Shown: positions 25,820 through 34,005 of the stretch, in pieces
Numbering within the stretch: the stretch's first letter is position 1
Layout: the number at the start of each line of letters is the position of its first letter
NCBI RefSeq assembly: GCF_035982055.1
Contig: NZ_CP108427.1
Location: 8,121,001-8,185,000 of the forward strand
Direction of reading: 5' to 3'
DNA from: Streptomyces sp. NBC_01288
Lineage (GTDB): Bacteria; Actinomycetota; Actinomycetes; Streptomycetales; Streptomycetaceae
DNA length: 64,000 nucleotides
Translations under genes and position numbers: made by a program
The notes under the pieces: generated by a model
What the model saw: the letters and a program-made list of their open reading frames with translations, nothing else
Databases searched by the model: none
What the model was told of the DNA's origin: nothing

Positions 25820-27327
25820 GCGGGCGCTCCCGGTGGAATGAAAGGCAGTCCTTGCGGCGCGCCGGACTCGATGAGTCGCCAGAGCGCGTCCGTGTCCGCG
25901 TGCTGTTCGATGAGGTCGCCGAGCCGGTCGAGCTGCTCCTCGCGCAGCGCGGCGAACGAGGTGTCGGGCGCCGGTACGAACCGGCGGCCCGCGGCGGTCG
26001 CCACCTCGCGCAGAAACGCCCGCCGGAACCCGTCCGACTCCAGCGAGCCGTGCCAGTGCGTGCCCCAGGTCTGACCGACCCGGCACCCGTCCAAGAAGGT
26101 TTCGCCGCCCGTCAGTTGGGCGATTCCGTGGTGGATCTCGTAGCCCTCGACCGGTTCGCCGAGGGCTTCGCCCACCGGCCGGGTGAGGGTCTTCTCGCGC
26201 GCGAACCGCACGCGCAGCGGCAGCACTCCGAGCCCGTCGACCGACCCCTGCCGGCTCTCGACCTCGTCGTCGATGTGCTCGCCGAGGATCTGAAAGCCAC
26301 CGCAGATACCGAGAGTTGGCCGCTGCTCGGCCGCCCTGCGCACGAGGGCGTCCGCAAGTCCCCGCTCGCGCAGCCACTCCAGCGCCTTCACCGTCCCCCG
26401 GGTGCCGGGGATGACGACGAGGTCCGCGTCGGCCAACTCCTCCGGCCGGTCCACGAACCGCACCACGACGCCCGGTTCGGCGGCCAGCGCGTCCACGTCG
26501 GTGAAGTTGGACATGAGCGGGATCGCGCAGACGGCGACCCGCAGCACGTCCTCGCCGACCGGCGGCGCGGTGTTCGACTCGCGCACGGTCCCGCGCAGCG
26601 AGATGCGCAGGCCGTCCTCCTCGTCGATCCCGAGCCCGTGCCGGAACGGCAGCACGCCGTACGTCCGCCGCCCGGTGAGGCCGAGCAGCATCTCCAACCC
26701 CGGTTCCAGCAGCGACACATCGCCCCGGAACTTGTTGACGAGGAACCCGGCGACGAACGCCTGGTCCTCGGGGCTGAGCAGCGCGACGGTCCCGAAGAAG
26801 GAGGCGAAGACGCCCCCGCGGTCGATGTCGCCCACCACGAGCACGGGCAGGCGGGCATTGCGCGCGATGCCCATGTTCACGATGTCGGTCCGCCGCAGAT
26901 TGATCTCGGCGGGCGAACCGGCCCCCTCACAGATCACCGCGTCATACGTGCCCCGCAACTCGGCGAGACAGTCCAACACCGTGCCGAGCAGGGCCTCTTG
27001 GCGCCCGCCGTGATAGCCGCGGGCACTCATCTCGCCAACAGGGCTGCCCATGAGGACGACTTGGCTGGTCCGGTCACTGCCCGGCTTCAGCAGCACGGGA
27101 TTCATCAGCGCGGTCGGCTCGATCCGGCACGCCTGCGCCTGCATGGCCTGTGCCCGACCGATCTCGGCGCCCTCGCGCGTCACGAACGAGTTCAGGGACA
27201 TGTTCTGCGCCTTGAACGGCGCGACCTTCACGCCCTGCCGCACCAGCCACCGGCAGATCCCGGCGGTCACGACACTCTTGCCGGCGTCCGAGGTGGTGCC
27301 GGCCACCAACAGCCCGCCGCCGCTCAT
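25816..27327 (-). CDS. cobQ: Cobyric acid synthase
   Basis: CobQ/CbiP performs four amidations on the adenosylated corrin ring. The 503-residue protein has the N-terminal GTTSDAGKSVVTAGICRWL ATP site, APFKAQNMSLNSFVT, and a C-terminal glutaminase domain with the nucleophilic cysteine in LGICGGFQILGEHI and a histidine in GYEIHHG. ATG at 27327 overlaps the cobD stop. It is the second gene of the riboswitch-led operon. Confidence 0.97.
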   Translation of the reverse strand: MSGGGLLVAGTTSDAGKSVVTAGICRWLVRQGVKVAPFKAQNMSLNSFVTREGAEIGRAQAMQAQACRIEPTALMNPVLLKPGSDRTSQVVLMGSPVGEMSARGYHGGRQEALLGTVLDCLAELRGTYDAVICEGAGSPAEINLRRTDIVNMGIARNARLPVLVVGDIDRGGVFASFFGTVALLSPEDQAFVAGFLVNKFRGDVSLLEPGLEMLLGLTGRRTYGVLPFRHGLGIDEEDGLRISLRGTVRESNTAPPVGEDVLRVAVCAIPLMSNFTDVDALAAEPGVVVRFVDRPEELADADLVVIPGTRGTVKALEWLRERGLADALVRRAAEQRPTLGICGGFQILGEHIDDEVESRQGSVDGLGVLPLRVRFAREKTLTRPVGEALGEPVEGYEIHHGIAQLTGGETFLDGCRVGQTWGTHWHGSLESDGFRRAFLREVATAAGRRFVPAPDTSFAALREEQLDRLGDLIEQHADTDALWRLIESGAPQGLPFIPPGAPA

Positions 27328-28265
27328 GACTTCCGTCCCTTCACCAGCAGCCGCCCGGCGACACTGACCCCGAGCGCGAGCAGACCGACGCGCCGGGACA
27401 GTCGTACGGCACGCGCGATGTCCGGTACGGCGACGGGGCGTCCGTCGCCGTTGAGCACGGGCCGGTGCTCGACCCGGCCGCCGTAGGAGAGCGTCCCGCC
27501 GAGGCGTACGCCGAGGGCTCCCGCGAAGGAGGCCTCGACGGGGCCGGCGTTGGGGCTGGGATGTTTGCGGGCGTCGGTGCGCCAGGCGCGGGCGGCGCCG
27601 CGCGGGTCGTCGCCCGCGACGGTCGCGAGGGCGGCGGTGAGGCGGGCGCCCGGCCAGCCGGCGACGTCGTCGAGGCGGGCCGAAGCCCAGCCGTAGCGGC
27701 GGTACTTGGCCGACCTGTGGCCGACCATCGCGTCGAGCGTGTTCACGGCCCGGAACCCGAGCAGGCCCGGGACACCCGCGATGCCGCCCCAGACCAGGGC
27801 GCCGACGACCGCGTCGGAGGTGTTCTCGGCGACGGACTCGACGACGGCCCGGGCGATCCCGTCGGCGTCGAGGGACTGCGGGTCCCGCCCGCAGAGGTGG
27901 GGGAGCCGGGCCCGCGCACCGTCGATGTCACCGGCCTCCAGCGCCCGCCCGATGACCCCGGCCTCGCGCGCGAGGGAGGTCCCGCCGACGACGGCCCAGG
28001 TGGCGGCGGCGGTGAGGGCGGCAGAGGCCGTACGGGACGGCCGTAGGGCCGAAGTGGCCGCGGCGGCGAGGGTGATGGTGCCACCGACGCACACGGCGGT
28101 GTGCAGGGCGCCCCAGCCCCGGTGGTCGCGCCACAGCACCTGTTCCACGGCGCCCGCGGCACGGCCGAAGGCGGCGACCGGATGCCCGCGGCGGGGATCG
28201 CCGAGCAGGTGGTCGCCGAGGAGGCCGGCGGCGGCGCCGTACGCGAAGACGCGATCGGCACGCAT
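27324..28265 (-). CDS. cobD: Adenosylcobinamide-phosphate synthase
   Basis: CobD/CbiB is a membrane enzyme that attaches the aminopropanol arm to adenosylcobyric acid. The 313-residue protein has DHLLGDPRRGHPVAAFGR at the start, then HPSPNAGPVEASFAGALGV, a family signature, and several hydrophobic segments. ATG at 28265 lies four bases after the stop of a 19-codon upstream ORF. The ribosome site for cobD therefore falls within that ORF, which suggests translational coupling. It is the first enzyme gene of a seven-gene cobalamin operon. Confidence 0.95.
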   Translation of the reverse strand: MRADRVFAYGAAAGLLGDHLLGDPRRGHPVAAFGRAAGAVEQVLWRDHRGWGALHTAVCVGGTITLAAAATSALRPSRTASAALTAAATWAVVGGTSLAREAGVIGRALEAGDIDGARARLPHLCGRDPQSLDADGIARAVVESVAENTSDAVVGALVWGGIAGVPGLLGFRAVNTLDAMVGHRSAKYRRYGWASARLDDVAGWPGARLTAALATVAGDDPRGAARAWRTDARKHPSPNAGPVEASFAGALGVRLGGTLSYGGRVEHRPVLNGDGRPVAVPDIARAVRLSRRVGLLALGVSVAGRLLVKGRKS

Positions 28266-28269
28266 CGGG

Positions 28270-28329
28270 TCAGCCGATCACTGAGTCGGACACGGGGATG
28301 GTGCGGGACCTCGAACGGCAGCCGAGCAT
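28270..28329 (-). CDS. 19-residue upstream ORF between the riboswitch and cobD
   Basis: ATG at 28329 opens MLGCRSRSRTIPVSDSVIG and stops at 28270, four bases before the cobD start. A GAGG ribosome site lies about ten bases upstream, just after a seven-pair hairpin (28347-28364, loop TCCA). It is too short for standard gene calling. It could be a coupling peptide whose translation, rather than that of cobD, is the step gated by the riboswitch. Conservation has not been tested, so this may be chance. Confidence 0.45.
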   Translation of the reverse strand: MLGCRSRSRTIPVSDSVIG

Positions 28330-28344
28330 GGCGATATGTCCTCA

Positions 28345-28500
28345 CTCAGGGTGTCCACGCCCTGGTTCGACGAGACCGGCGGTGAGAGTTCCTGGCTCCC
28401 GGGGGTGTCTACCCCGGTGACAGTGGCGGGACCGCGCCGGATTCGCACCGGCTTCCTCTCCTGCCGCCGTATATGGCTCCGGCAGTCCACCATGCTGTTG
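28345..28500 (-). ncRNA. Cobalamin (AdoCbl) riboswitch
   Basis: The minus strand carries the cobalamin riboswitch core: AGCCGGTGCGAATCCGGC, then GCGGTCCCGCCACTGT, and downstream a B12-box-like GAGCCAGGAACTCTCACC. The order and spacing match the class. It sits in the 5' leader of cobD and would repress the cobD-cobQ-cobN-chlI/D-cobO-cobB-cobI operon when AdoCbl is high. The ends are approximate. A GTCAAC/GTTGAC palindrome lies just upstream at 28509-28525. Confidence 0.93.
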
Positions 28501-28582
28501 GAAGGGCCGTCAACTTGCTGTTGACCTGCGGGGACGGAGTGTGCTGATGCCCACACGCGAGGGGTCGGAGGGGTCACGCGGA

Positions 28583-28620
28583 CGTGGGGTGCGGGACGGC
28601 GATCCGTCCCGCACCCCACG
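28583..28620 (-). terminator. Strong hairpin terminator downstream of the phosphate-transporter operon
   Basis: A perfect 17-pair inverted repeat with loop CGAT (28583-28599 with 28604-28620; arm CGTGGGGTGCGGGACGG). It lies 22 bases beyond the stop of the small membrane protein on the minus strand and would keep pit transcription from running into the cobalamin riboswitch. Confidence 0.85.
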
Positions 28621-28641
28621 CTCGGTCCAACTGGCGGCCGG

Positions 28642-28863
28642 TCAGGCCACGATGAGATAGATCCCGTACGCCACCGCCGCCGCGCAGGCCGCGAAGCAGG
28701 CGTACGCGCCGGTCAGGGCGAGGGGCGCGGAGTCGCCCTGGGCGGTGGCGCGTTCGCGGCGGGAGAGGCCGACGATGCCGAGGGTGAAAACAGCCACCAG
28801 GGAGACGGTGGCGACGAGGCTGACGCCGAAGACGGAGCCGAGGGCTGCCCAGTCGATGTGCAT
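28642..28863 (-). CDS. Small two-helix membrane protein downstream of pit
   Basis: A 73-residue protein with two hydrophobic segments (about 10-34 and 48-72) separated by a short charged loop SRRERATAQGDS. It begins 34 bases after the phosphate transporter stop, with AAGGAA as ribosome site. Small proteins of this kind recur downstream of PiT genes in Streptomyces as I recall. An accessory role in transport is possible but unproven. Confidence 0.75.
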   Translation of the reverse strand: MHIDWAALGSVFGVSLVATVSLVAVFTLGIVGLSRRERATAQGDSAPLALTGAYACFAACAAAVAYGIYLIVA

Positions 28864-28897
28864 GCTGATTCGTTCCTTCGTGTCCGGGGCGCGGGGC

Positions 28898-30160
28898 TCA
28901 GACGGCGGCGGCCGGCGGTGTCGCCGGGTCGGACTGCACGATGGGGGCCGGGTTCACGGGCGGCGAGGGGATCGTCGCCGTGAGGCCTTCGGAGAGGGCG
29001 ACCGACGGGGGCGGCGGGGTCACGGCGGCGATCGCGGTGGTGATCACGCCGGCCGGTTCGTCGACCTCGTTGACGTTCGAGGCGTCGACGACCTGGCGGC
29101 GGGAGAGCAGCCAGATGCCGGCGCTGGAGGCGACCAGGAAGACGGCCACCAGTGCGGTGCCCCAGTCGCCGAGGTCGGTCACGGACTCGGCGAGCGCACC
29201 GACCAGTGCGGCGGCCGGCAGGGTCAGACCCCAGGCGACGAACATCCGGGTCGCGGTCGACCAGCGGACGACCCCGCCCTTGCGGCCGAGGCCCGCGCCC
29301 ATCACCGAGCCGGAGACGGCGTGCGTGGTGGAGAGGGAGAAGCCGATGTGCGAGGAGGCCAGGATGACCGCGGCGGCGCTGGTCTGGGCGGCGAAGCCCT
29401 GCTGCGGCTGGAGGTCGGTCAGGCCCTTGCCCATGGTGCGGATGATGCGCCAGCCGCCGATGTAGGTGCCCATCGCGATGGCGAGGCCCGCGGAGAGGAT
29501 GACCCAGGTGGGCGGGTCCGAGTCGGGGGCGATGGAGCCGCCGGCGATCAGGGCGAGGGTGATGATGCCCATCGTCTTCTGCGCGTCGTTCGTGCCGTGG
29601 GCCAGCGAGACCAGTCCGGCGGAGGCGATCTGGCCGACGCGGAAGCCCTTGTCGGCGGCCTTGCCCCCGGCGTTGCGGCTCAGGGCGTACGAGAAGCGGG
29701 TGGCGAGCATCGCCGCGATGCCCGCGACGATCGGGGCGGCGATCGCCGGCAGCAGGACCTTGGTGACCAGGACGTCGCCGTGGACCGCGCCGGTGCCGGC
29801 CGAGGCGATGGTGGCGCCGATCAGACCGCCCATCAGGGCGTGCGAGGAACTGGACGGCAGACCGACGAGCCAGGTCACCAGGTTCCAGAGGATCGCGCCG
29901 ACCAGGGCGGCGAAGATGACCTCGGGACGGATGCCGCTCTCGTCGACGAGACCCTTGGAGATCGTGTTGGCGACCTCCACGGAGAGAAAAGCGCCCACCA
30001 GGTTGAGGGTGGCCGACATGGCCACCGCGACCTTGGGCTTGAGCGCACCGGTCGAGATGGTGGTGGCCATCGCGTTGGCGGTGTCGTGGAAACCGTTCGT
30101 AAAATCGAACGCGAGTGCGGTGATTACCACAATCGCGAGGATCAGCGAGAAGTTTTCCAT
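28898..30160 (-). CDS. Low-affinity inorganic phosphate transporter, PiT family
   Basis: A 420-residue integral membrane protein that imports metal-phosphate with protons. The two PiT repeats are seen: FTNGFHDTANAMATTIS at the N-terminus and LAHGTNDAQKTMGIITL in the second half, with GLPSSSSHALMGGLIGA and LSTTHAVSGSVMGAGLG loops. The C-terminal 50 residues are Pro/Val-rich and cytoplasmic. A candidate PHO box stands 48 bases upstream of the start, so control by PhoR-PhoP is likely. Confidence 0.94.
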   Translation of the reverse strand: MENFSLILAIVVITALAFDFTNGFHDTANAMATTISTGALKPKVAVAMSATLNLVGAFLSVEVANTISKGLVDESGIRPEVIFAALVGAILWNLVTWLVGLPSSSSHALMGGLIGATIASAGTGAVHGDVLVTKVLLPAIAAPIVAGIAAMLATRFSYALSRNAGGKAADKGFRVGQIASAGLVSLAHGTNDAQKTMGIITLALIAGGSIAPDSDPPTWVILSAGLAIAMGTYIGGWRIIRTMGKGLTDLQPQQGFAAQTSAAAVILASSHIGFSLSTTHAVSGSVMGAGLGRKGGVVRWSTATRMFVAWGLTLPAAALVGALAESVTDLGDWGTALVAVFLVASSAGIWLLSRRQVVDASNVNEVDEPAGVITTAIAAVTPPPPSVALSEGLTATIPSPPVNPAPIVQSDPATPPAAAV

Positions 30161-30207
30161 TTACCCAGGCAATCGTTCGAGGTCATCGGCGCGTTGACCG
30201 TAGGCAA

Positions 30208-30229
30208 TCCGGATGAACGGAAGATGAAC
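30208..30229 (-). promoter_or_regulatory. Candidate PHO box upstream of the phosphate transporter
   Basis: On the minus strand two 11-base units stand head to tail: GTTCATCTTCC and GTTCATCCGGA. Streptomyces PhoP binds 11-base direct repeats with a GTTCACC-like core, so the spacing and core match. The site is 48-69 bases upstream of the transporter ATG. Confidence 0.6.
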
Positions 30230-30270
30230 TGAGGGGGTCCCTGTGGTGGCCGGATTGCCCAGCAAATCGA

Positions 30271-31080
30271 CTAGTAGCCCCGGGCGAACTTCCTCAGTTG
30301 GCTCACCGTCCCGTTGAAGAGATTCTGGTCACCCGGCAGGCTCCCGCTGTTGTCGTACTGCCAGAAGGTCCAGTACGACCATCCGGCGGGCAGCGAGCCC
30401 GCGTCCGCCGCGTTGTGGCGGGCGATCCACAGCGCGTGTGTCGAGGCCAGGGAGCTGTTGTCGCCCGTGCAGGTCTTCCACCACAGGGTGGTGGTGTAGA
30501 TCACCGGGCGGCGGCCGGTCTCCCGGTTCACCTCGGCGCTGAAGGCCTTGATCCAGCTGACCATCTTGGCCTTGCTCAGGCCGTAGCAGCCGTGCTTCTT
30601 GTCGTACGGGTTGTATTCGATGTCCAGCGCGGGCGGCAGCGTCCAGCCGTCCGCCTTCCAGTCGCCGCCGTGCGCCACGAAGTACGCGGCCTGGCTCGCG
30701 CCCGACGACCTGTCCGGCAGGGCGAAGTGGTACGCGCCGCGGATGACGCCGGCCTTGCGGGCGCCGTCGTACTGCCGGCCGAAGTACGGGTTGCGGTAGG
30801 TCGTCGACTCGGTCGCCTTGACGTAGACGAACGTGGCGCCCTTCGCCTTCGCGCTCGGCCAGTCGACGTTCTTCTGGTGCGAGGAGACGTCGTGGCCCTT
30901 CGGTGAACTCGCGACGATGTCTGCGGCGACGGCCGGGATCTCGGCGAGCGCGAGGGTGGTCGCGCCGACGGTGAGCGCGGCGACGGCGGCTACGGCGAGG
31001 CGGGCGCGGGGGTCGGTGCGGAGGCGAAGGCGGATGCCGGTGCGGACGCGGGTCAGGGACGGTGTGCGATCACGGGCCAT
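30271..31080 (-). CDS. Secreted GH25 lysozyme (N-acetylmuramidase)
   Basis: A 269-residue exported protein with an arginine-rich N-terminus and hydrophobic signal (about 23-50). The GH25 domain starts at KGHDVSSHQKNVDW and has the catalytic pair in PALDIEYNPYD, ending YWTFWQYDNSGSLPGDQNLF. It would cleave peptidoglycan outside the cell. ATG at 31080 has GGGGGA upstream; the frame is open to 31200 without similarity. It diverges from the aldolase gene. A role in remodelling or antibiosis cannot be separated here. Confidence 0.9.
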   Translation of the reverse strand: MARDRTPSLTRVRTGIRLRLRTDPRARLAVAAVAALTVGATTLALAEIPAVAADIVASSPKGHDVSSHQKNVDWPSAKAKGATFVYVKATESTTYRNPYFGRQYDGARKAGVIRGAYHFALPDRSSGASQAAYFVAHGGDWKADGWTLPPALDIEYNPYDKKHGCYGLSKAKMVSWIKAFSAEVNRETGRRPVIYTTTLWWKTCTGDNSSLASTHALWIARHNAADAGSLPAGWSYWTFWQYDNSGSLPGDQNLFNGTVSQLRKFARGY

Positions 31081-31277
31081 GTTTCCCCCGGGGAATGGCG
31101 GCGTGCACGACAAATCACCCAGAGGTTGTTGGACGATCCGTCGATGCCGGTCGGTCTCCAGTCGGGCGACTGGAGTGGGCGGTTCACGCCCATATGTCAT
31201 CTTTCGGACGCGCGGCTTCCGGCCTAAAGTGCCTTCGCCCGAACGTGCGTTGGGGCACCGGCTGACAGGATCGCGAC

Positions 31278-32021
31278 ATGGCTGAGCAACGGCGGGACCA
31301 GCGGGGCGGGCGGGACGCCCGGGAGAGTGCGGGAACTGCGGGTGAGACGCGGAGGCGGAGTGTCCTCCCCGAGGAGGCGCACGCCTGGGGCGCGCTCGTC
31401 GCGACCGCGCGCCGGACGGTCTCCGACGGCCTGGTCGTCGGCACCTCCGGAAACGTCTCGGTCCGCGTCGGCGACACCGTCCTGGTCACACCGTCGGGCG
31501 TCCCCTACGACCGCCTCGCACCCGCCGACACGGTGGGTGTCGACCTCGACGGCAGGCAGGTCCTCGGCACCCTGCTCCCGACGAGCGAACTCCCCATGCA
31601 CCTCGCCGTCTACCGCACCACCGACGCCCACGCCGTCGTCCACACCCACGCCGTCCACGCGACAGCCGTCTCGACCCTCGTCCCCGAACTCCCCTCGGTC
31701 CACTACATGTCCGGCGCCCTCGGCGGCCCGGTCCGGGTCGCCCCGTACGCGACCTACGGCACGGAGGAGTTGGCCGAGAACATGCTCCACGCCCTGACGG
31801 ACCGCTCCGCCTGCCTGCTCCAGAACCACGGCACGATCGCCTACGGCACCTCCCTGGACCAGGCTTTCGACCGCACGGCCCAACTGGAGTGGATGTGCCG
31901 ACTGTGGCTGACGGCGTCGTCCGTGCCGGGGCTGTCGCCTACGTTGCTGACGGGGGAACAGGTGGCGGCGGCGGGGGAGCGGTTGCGGGGGTATGGGCAG
32001 GGGGAGCGCGCGGCGGGGTGA
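31278..32021 (+). CDS. Class II aldolase/adducin family protein
   Basis: A 247-residue zinc aldolase related to fuculose-phosphate aldolase. The family's motifs are present: GTSGNVSVRVGD, VTPSGVPYDRL, the catalytic glutamate in TSELPMH, zinc histidines in HTHAVHATA and a third in LLQNHGTIAYG. The first 30 residues are charged and unusual. The substrate is likely a sugar phosphate such as fuculose-1-phosphate or methylthioribulose phosphate, but it is not shown. It is followed by a long repeat-rich gap. Confidence 0.88.
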   Translation: MAEQRRDQRGGRDARESAGTAGETRRRSVLPEEAHAWGALVATARRTVSDGLVVGTSGNVSVRVGDTVLVTPSGVPYDRLAPADTVGVDLDGRQVLGTLLPTSELPMHLAVYRTTDAHAVVHTHAVHATAVSTLVPELPSVHYMSGALGGPVRVAPYATYGTEELAENMLHALTDRSACLLQNHGTIAYGTSLDQAFDRTAQLEWMCRLWLTASSVPGLSPTLLTGEQVAAAGERLRGYGQGERAAG

Positions 32022-32118
32022 GGGGGTGGAAGCGGGGGTGAGGGTGAGGGGGTGAGGTCCGCTGGGGTGAGGGCGGCCGGAGTTGAGGGTGGCCGGGTTG
32101 AAGGCGGCCCGGGTGAAG
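32022..32118. repeat. GGGTGAGG-rich lead-in to the tandem repeats
   Basis: This part of the 615-base gap is made of short GGGTGAGG, GGCCGGAGTTGAGG and GGCCGGGTTGAAGG units, similar in style to the units that follow. No gene is supported. Confidence 0.5.
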
Positions 32119-32304
32119 CAGCGGGTGTGACGGCAGCCGGGGTGGACGGTGACGGGGCTTGGGAGCAACTCGGGTGAGGGCAGCGGGTGTGACGGCAGCT
32201 GGGGTGGATGGTGACGGGGCTTGGGAGCAACCCGGGTGAGGGCAGCGTGTGTGACGGCAACCGGGGCGGACAGCGCCGGGGATGAGGGCAACAGGTGTGA
32301 CGGT
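32119..32304. repeat. 62-base tandem repeat
   Basis: Units start at 32119, 32181 and 32243, each with CAGCGGGTGTGACGGCAGC followed by GGGGTGGAYGGTGACGGGGC and TTGGGAGCAAC. The third is shortened to 46 bases and a partial unit starts at 32289. The first two copies differ at about five positions, so the duplication is recent. No coding function is supported. Confidence 0.85.
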
Positions 32305-32384
32305 CGCTGTCTGCGGTGGGCTTCTTGCCGGTGCCGACGCCTTTCCCGGCGGTCGCCCTGCCGTCGCCGACATCTCTCGCGGCC

Positions 32385-32527
32385 CCCGTCGATGAGGCGT
32401 TCCGCCCGCCGCGTCGGTGCTCGGCCGCGGTGAGCTTTTCCGGTGCTGCCGTGCCGCCGTGCCGCCCCCGTCGCCGACGCCTTCCGCCCATCGCGACGCT
32501 GCTCGGCCGCGGTGAACCTTTCCGGTG
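32385..32527. repeat. Two copies of a 61-base repeat, 82 bases apart
   Basis: 32385-32445 and 32467-32527 share CCCGTCG, TTCCGCCC and the long block GCTCGGCCGCGGTGAR followed by CTTTTCCGGTG or CCTTTCCGGTG. The second copy ends about 110 bases before the hydrolase start. No promoter could be picked out with confidence. Confidence 0.7.
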
Positions 32528-32636
32528 ACCCCGAGCCGCCCCGCATCACCCGACCCTCGCCGCTGAAACCGCCCCGCCCGTCACCCCAGGCCCGCTCCGG
32601 CTGGCCGCTCGCCCGGTCCCCCGCGACACTGGACCC

Positions 32637-33764
32637 GTGCGCACAGTCAAAGCGACGGCCGCGGCCGTCTCCGTGGCCCTCGCGGCCGGTGTCGCCGGTG
32701 TCGCCGCCGGCCGGTACGCCAGCGACGCCGCGCTGAAGGCGCCGCCCGGCCGCCCGCTGCCGGGCGAACCCCGGCTCACGGTGCACTCCACCGCCGCCGG
32801 GCAGATCACGCTCACCCGGGACCTGGCCTCCCTGCGCCCCGGGACCTACGGTCTGGCCGGTGACGGCTCCCACGCGGTCGTCGGCCCGGTTGTCGAAACG
32901 GCGTCCGTCCCCGCCGACGCCGTCGTACGCCGCCTCGAACGCGTCACCCACGGCACCCTGGACCCCGGCGACAAGGTGTGGCTCACCCCGAACGTCCACG
33001 TCGGCAATCCGAGCGCCGCCCTCGGCCTGGACCACGCCGACATCGACATCCCCGGCGAACTCGGCTCCCTGCCCGCGTGGTTCGTACCCGGAGCGCGGAG
33101 CACCTGGGTGATCGCGGTGCACGGACTGGCGGCGACCCGCGAACTCTCCCTGAACGTCATGGAGTTCCTGCACCGCAACAGCTTCCCGGTGCTCGCCCTC
33201 GCCTACCGGGGCGACCTGGGCGCACCCCGCAACCCCGACGGCCTGGGCCACCTCGGCGAGACCGAGTGGCGGGACCTGGACGCGGCGATCCGCTACGCCG
33301 TGCGCTACGGCGCCGAGCACGTCGTCCTGTACGGCTGGTCCACCGGCGCCACCATGGCCCTGCGCGCCGCCGCCCACTCCGCGATGCGCGACCGCGTCTC
33401 CGGCCTCGTGCTGGACTCGCCGGTGCTCGACTGGGAGACCACGCTGCGCGCCCTCGCCACCGCCCGGCACACCCCGGGCGCGCTGCTGCCGCTGGCGGTC
33501 CGCGCCGCCCAGGGCCGCACCGGTCTGCACGGTGACCGCATCGCCGAGGCCGCCGACCCGGCCCGGCTCCGGGTCCCGACCCTGATCTTCCACGGCCCGG
33601 ACGACACGGTGGCCCCCTGGACCCTCTCCCGCCGCTTCGCCGCCCAGCGCCCCGACCTGATCACCCTCCAGCCGGTCGCCCACGCCCCGCACAGCGCGAT
33701 GTGGAACGCCGACCCGGCCGGATACGAGGAGATCCTGCGCCGCTTCCTGACCCCGCTGATGTGA
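32637..33764 (+). CDS. Alpha/beta hydrolase with N-terminal membrane anchor
   Basis: A 375-residue protein. An N-terminal hydrophobic segment (about 5-25) is a signal or anchor, so the enzyme is probably outside the membrane. The hydrolase domain begins near WVIAVHGLAATREL, with the nucleophile elbow GWSTG, acid in IFHGPDDTV and histidine in VAHAPHSAMW. These give a full Ser-Asp-His triad. The GTG start was chosen at the beginning of the signal. The substrate is unknown. Its stop codon lies in the first of three short repeats. Confidence 0.87.
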   Translation: MRTVKATAAAVSVALAAGVAGVAAGRYASDAALKAPPGRPLPGEPRLTVHSTAAGQITLTRDLASLRPGTYGLAGDGSHAVVGPVVETASVPADAVVRRLERVTHGTLDPGDKVWLTPNVHVGNPSAALGLDHADIDIPGELGSLPAWFVPGARSTWVIAVHGLAATRELSLNVMEFLHRNSFPVLALAYRGDLGAPRNPDGLGHLGETEWRDLDAAIRYAVRYGAEHVVLYGWSTGATMALRAAAHSAMRDRVSGLVLDSPVLDWETTLRALATARHTPGALLPLAVRAAQGRTGLHGDRIAEAADPARLRVPTLIFHGPDDTVAPWTLSRRFAAQRPDLITLQPVAHAPHSAMWNADPAGYEEILRRFLTPLM

Positions 33765-33812
33765 GCAGCACCCCGTTGACGTGATCCGCGCACCGCTGAT
33801 GTGATCCACCGG
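33750..33812. repeat. Three short tandem units spanning the hydrolase stop codon
   Basis: ACCCCGCTGATGTGAGCAGC, ACCCCGTTGACGTGATCCGC and ACCGCTGATGTGATCCACC follow one another. The first contains the hydrolase stop, so the end of the gene has been duplicated downstream. Confidence 0.65.
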
Positions 33813-34005
33813 CCGTACCGGACGCCCTCCTTCACCACCCCGGACTCCCACCCCCACCACACCCCACCGACCTTCCGTTTAGCCCTGTACCACTGGCCTG
33901 ATCCCGGTCCCCAGCCGCCCGCGGGACCCCGTGCCTTGGCCCTCCCCGTCGCCCGCCGTGACATTCCGTTTGGGTTTTCGGACCGTCAACCGGAAGACTG
34001 CACCC

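Noticed and set aside
31841..32491. Proline/threonine/serine-rich minus-strand frame over the 62-base repeats
   Set aside because: The protein is only the translation of the tandem repeat and has no start context.
31224..33860. 878-codon minus-strand open frame across the aldolase, repeats and hydrolase
   Set aside because: Its composition is the antisense of two well-supported genes plus tandem repeats; no domain is recognisable.
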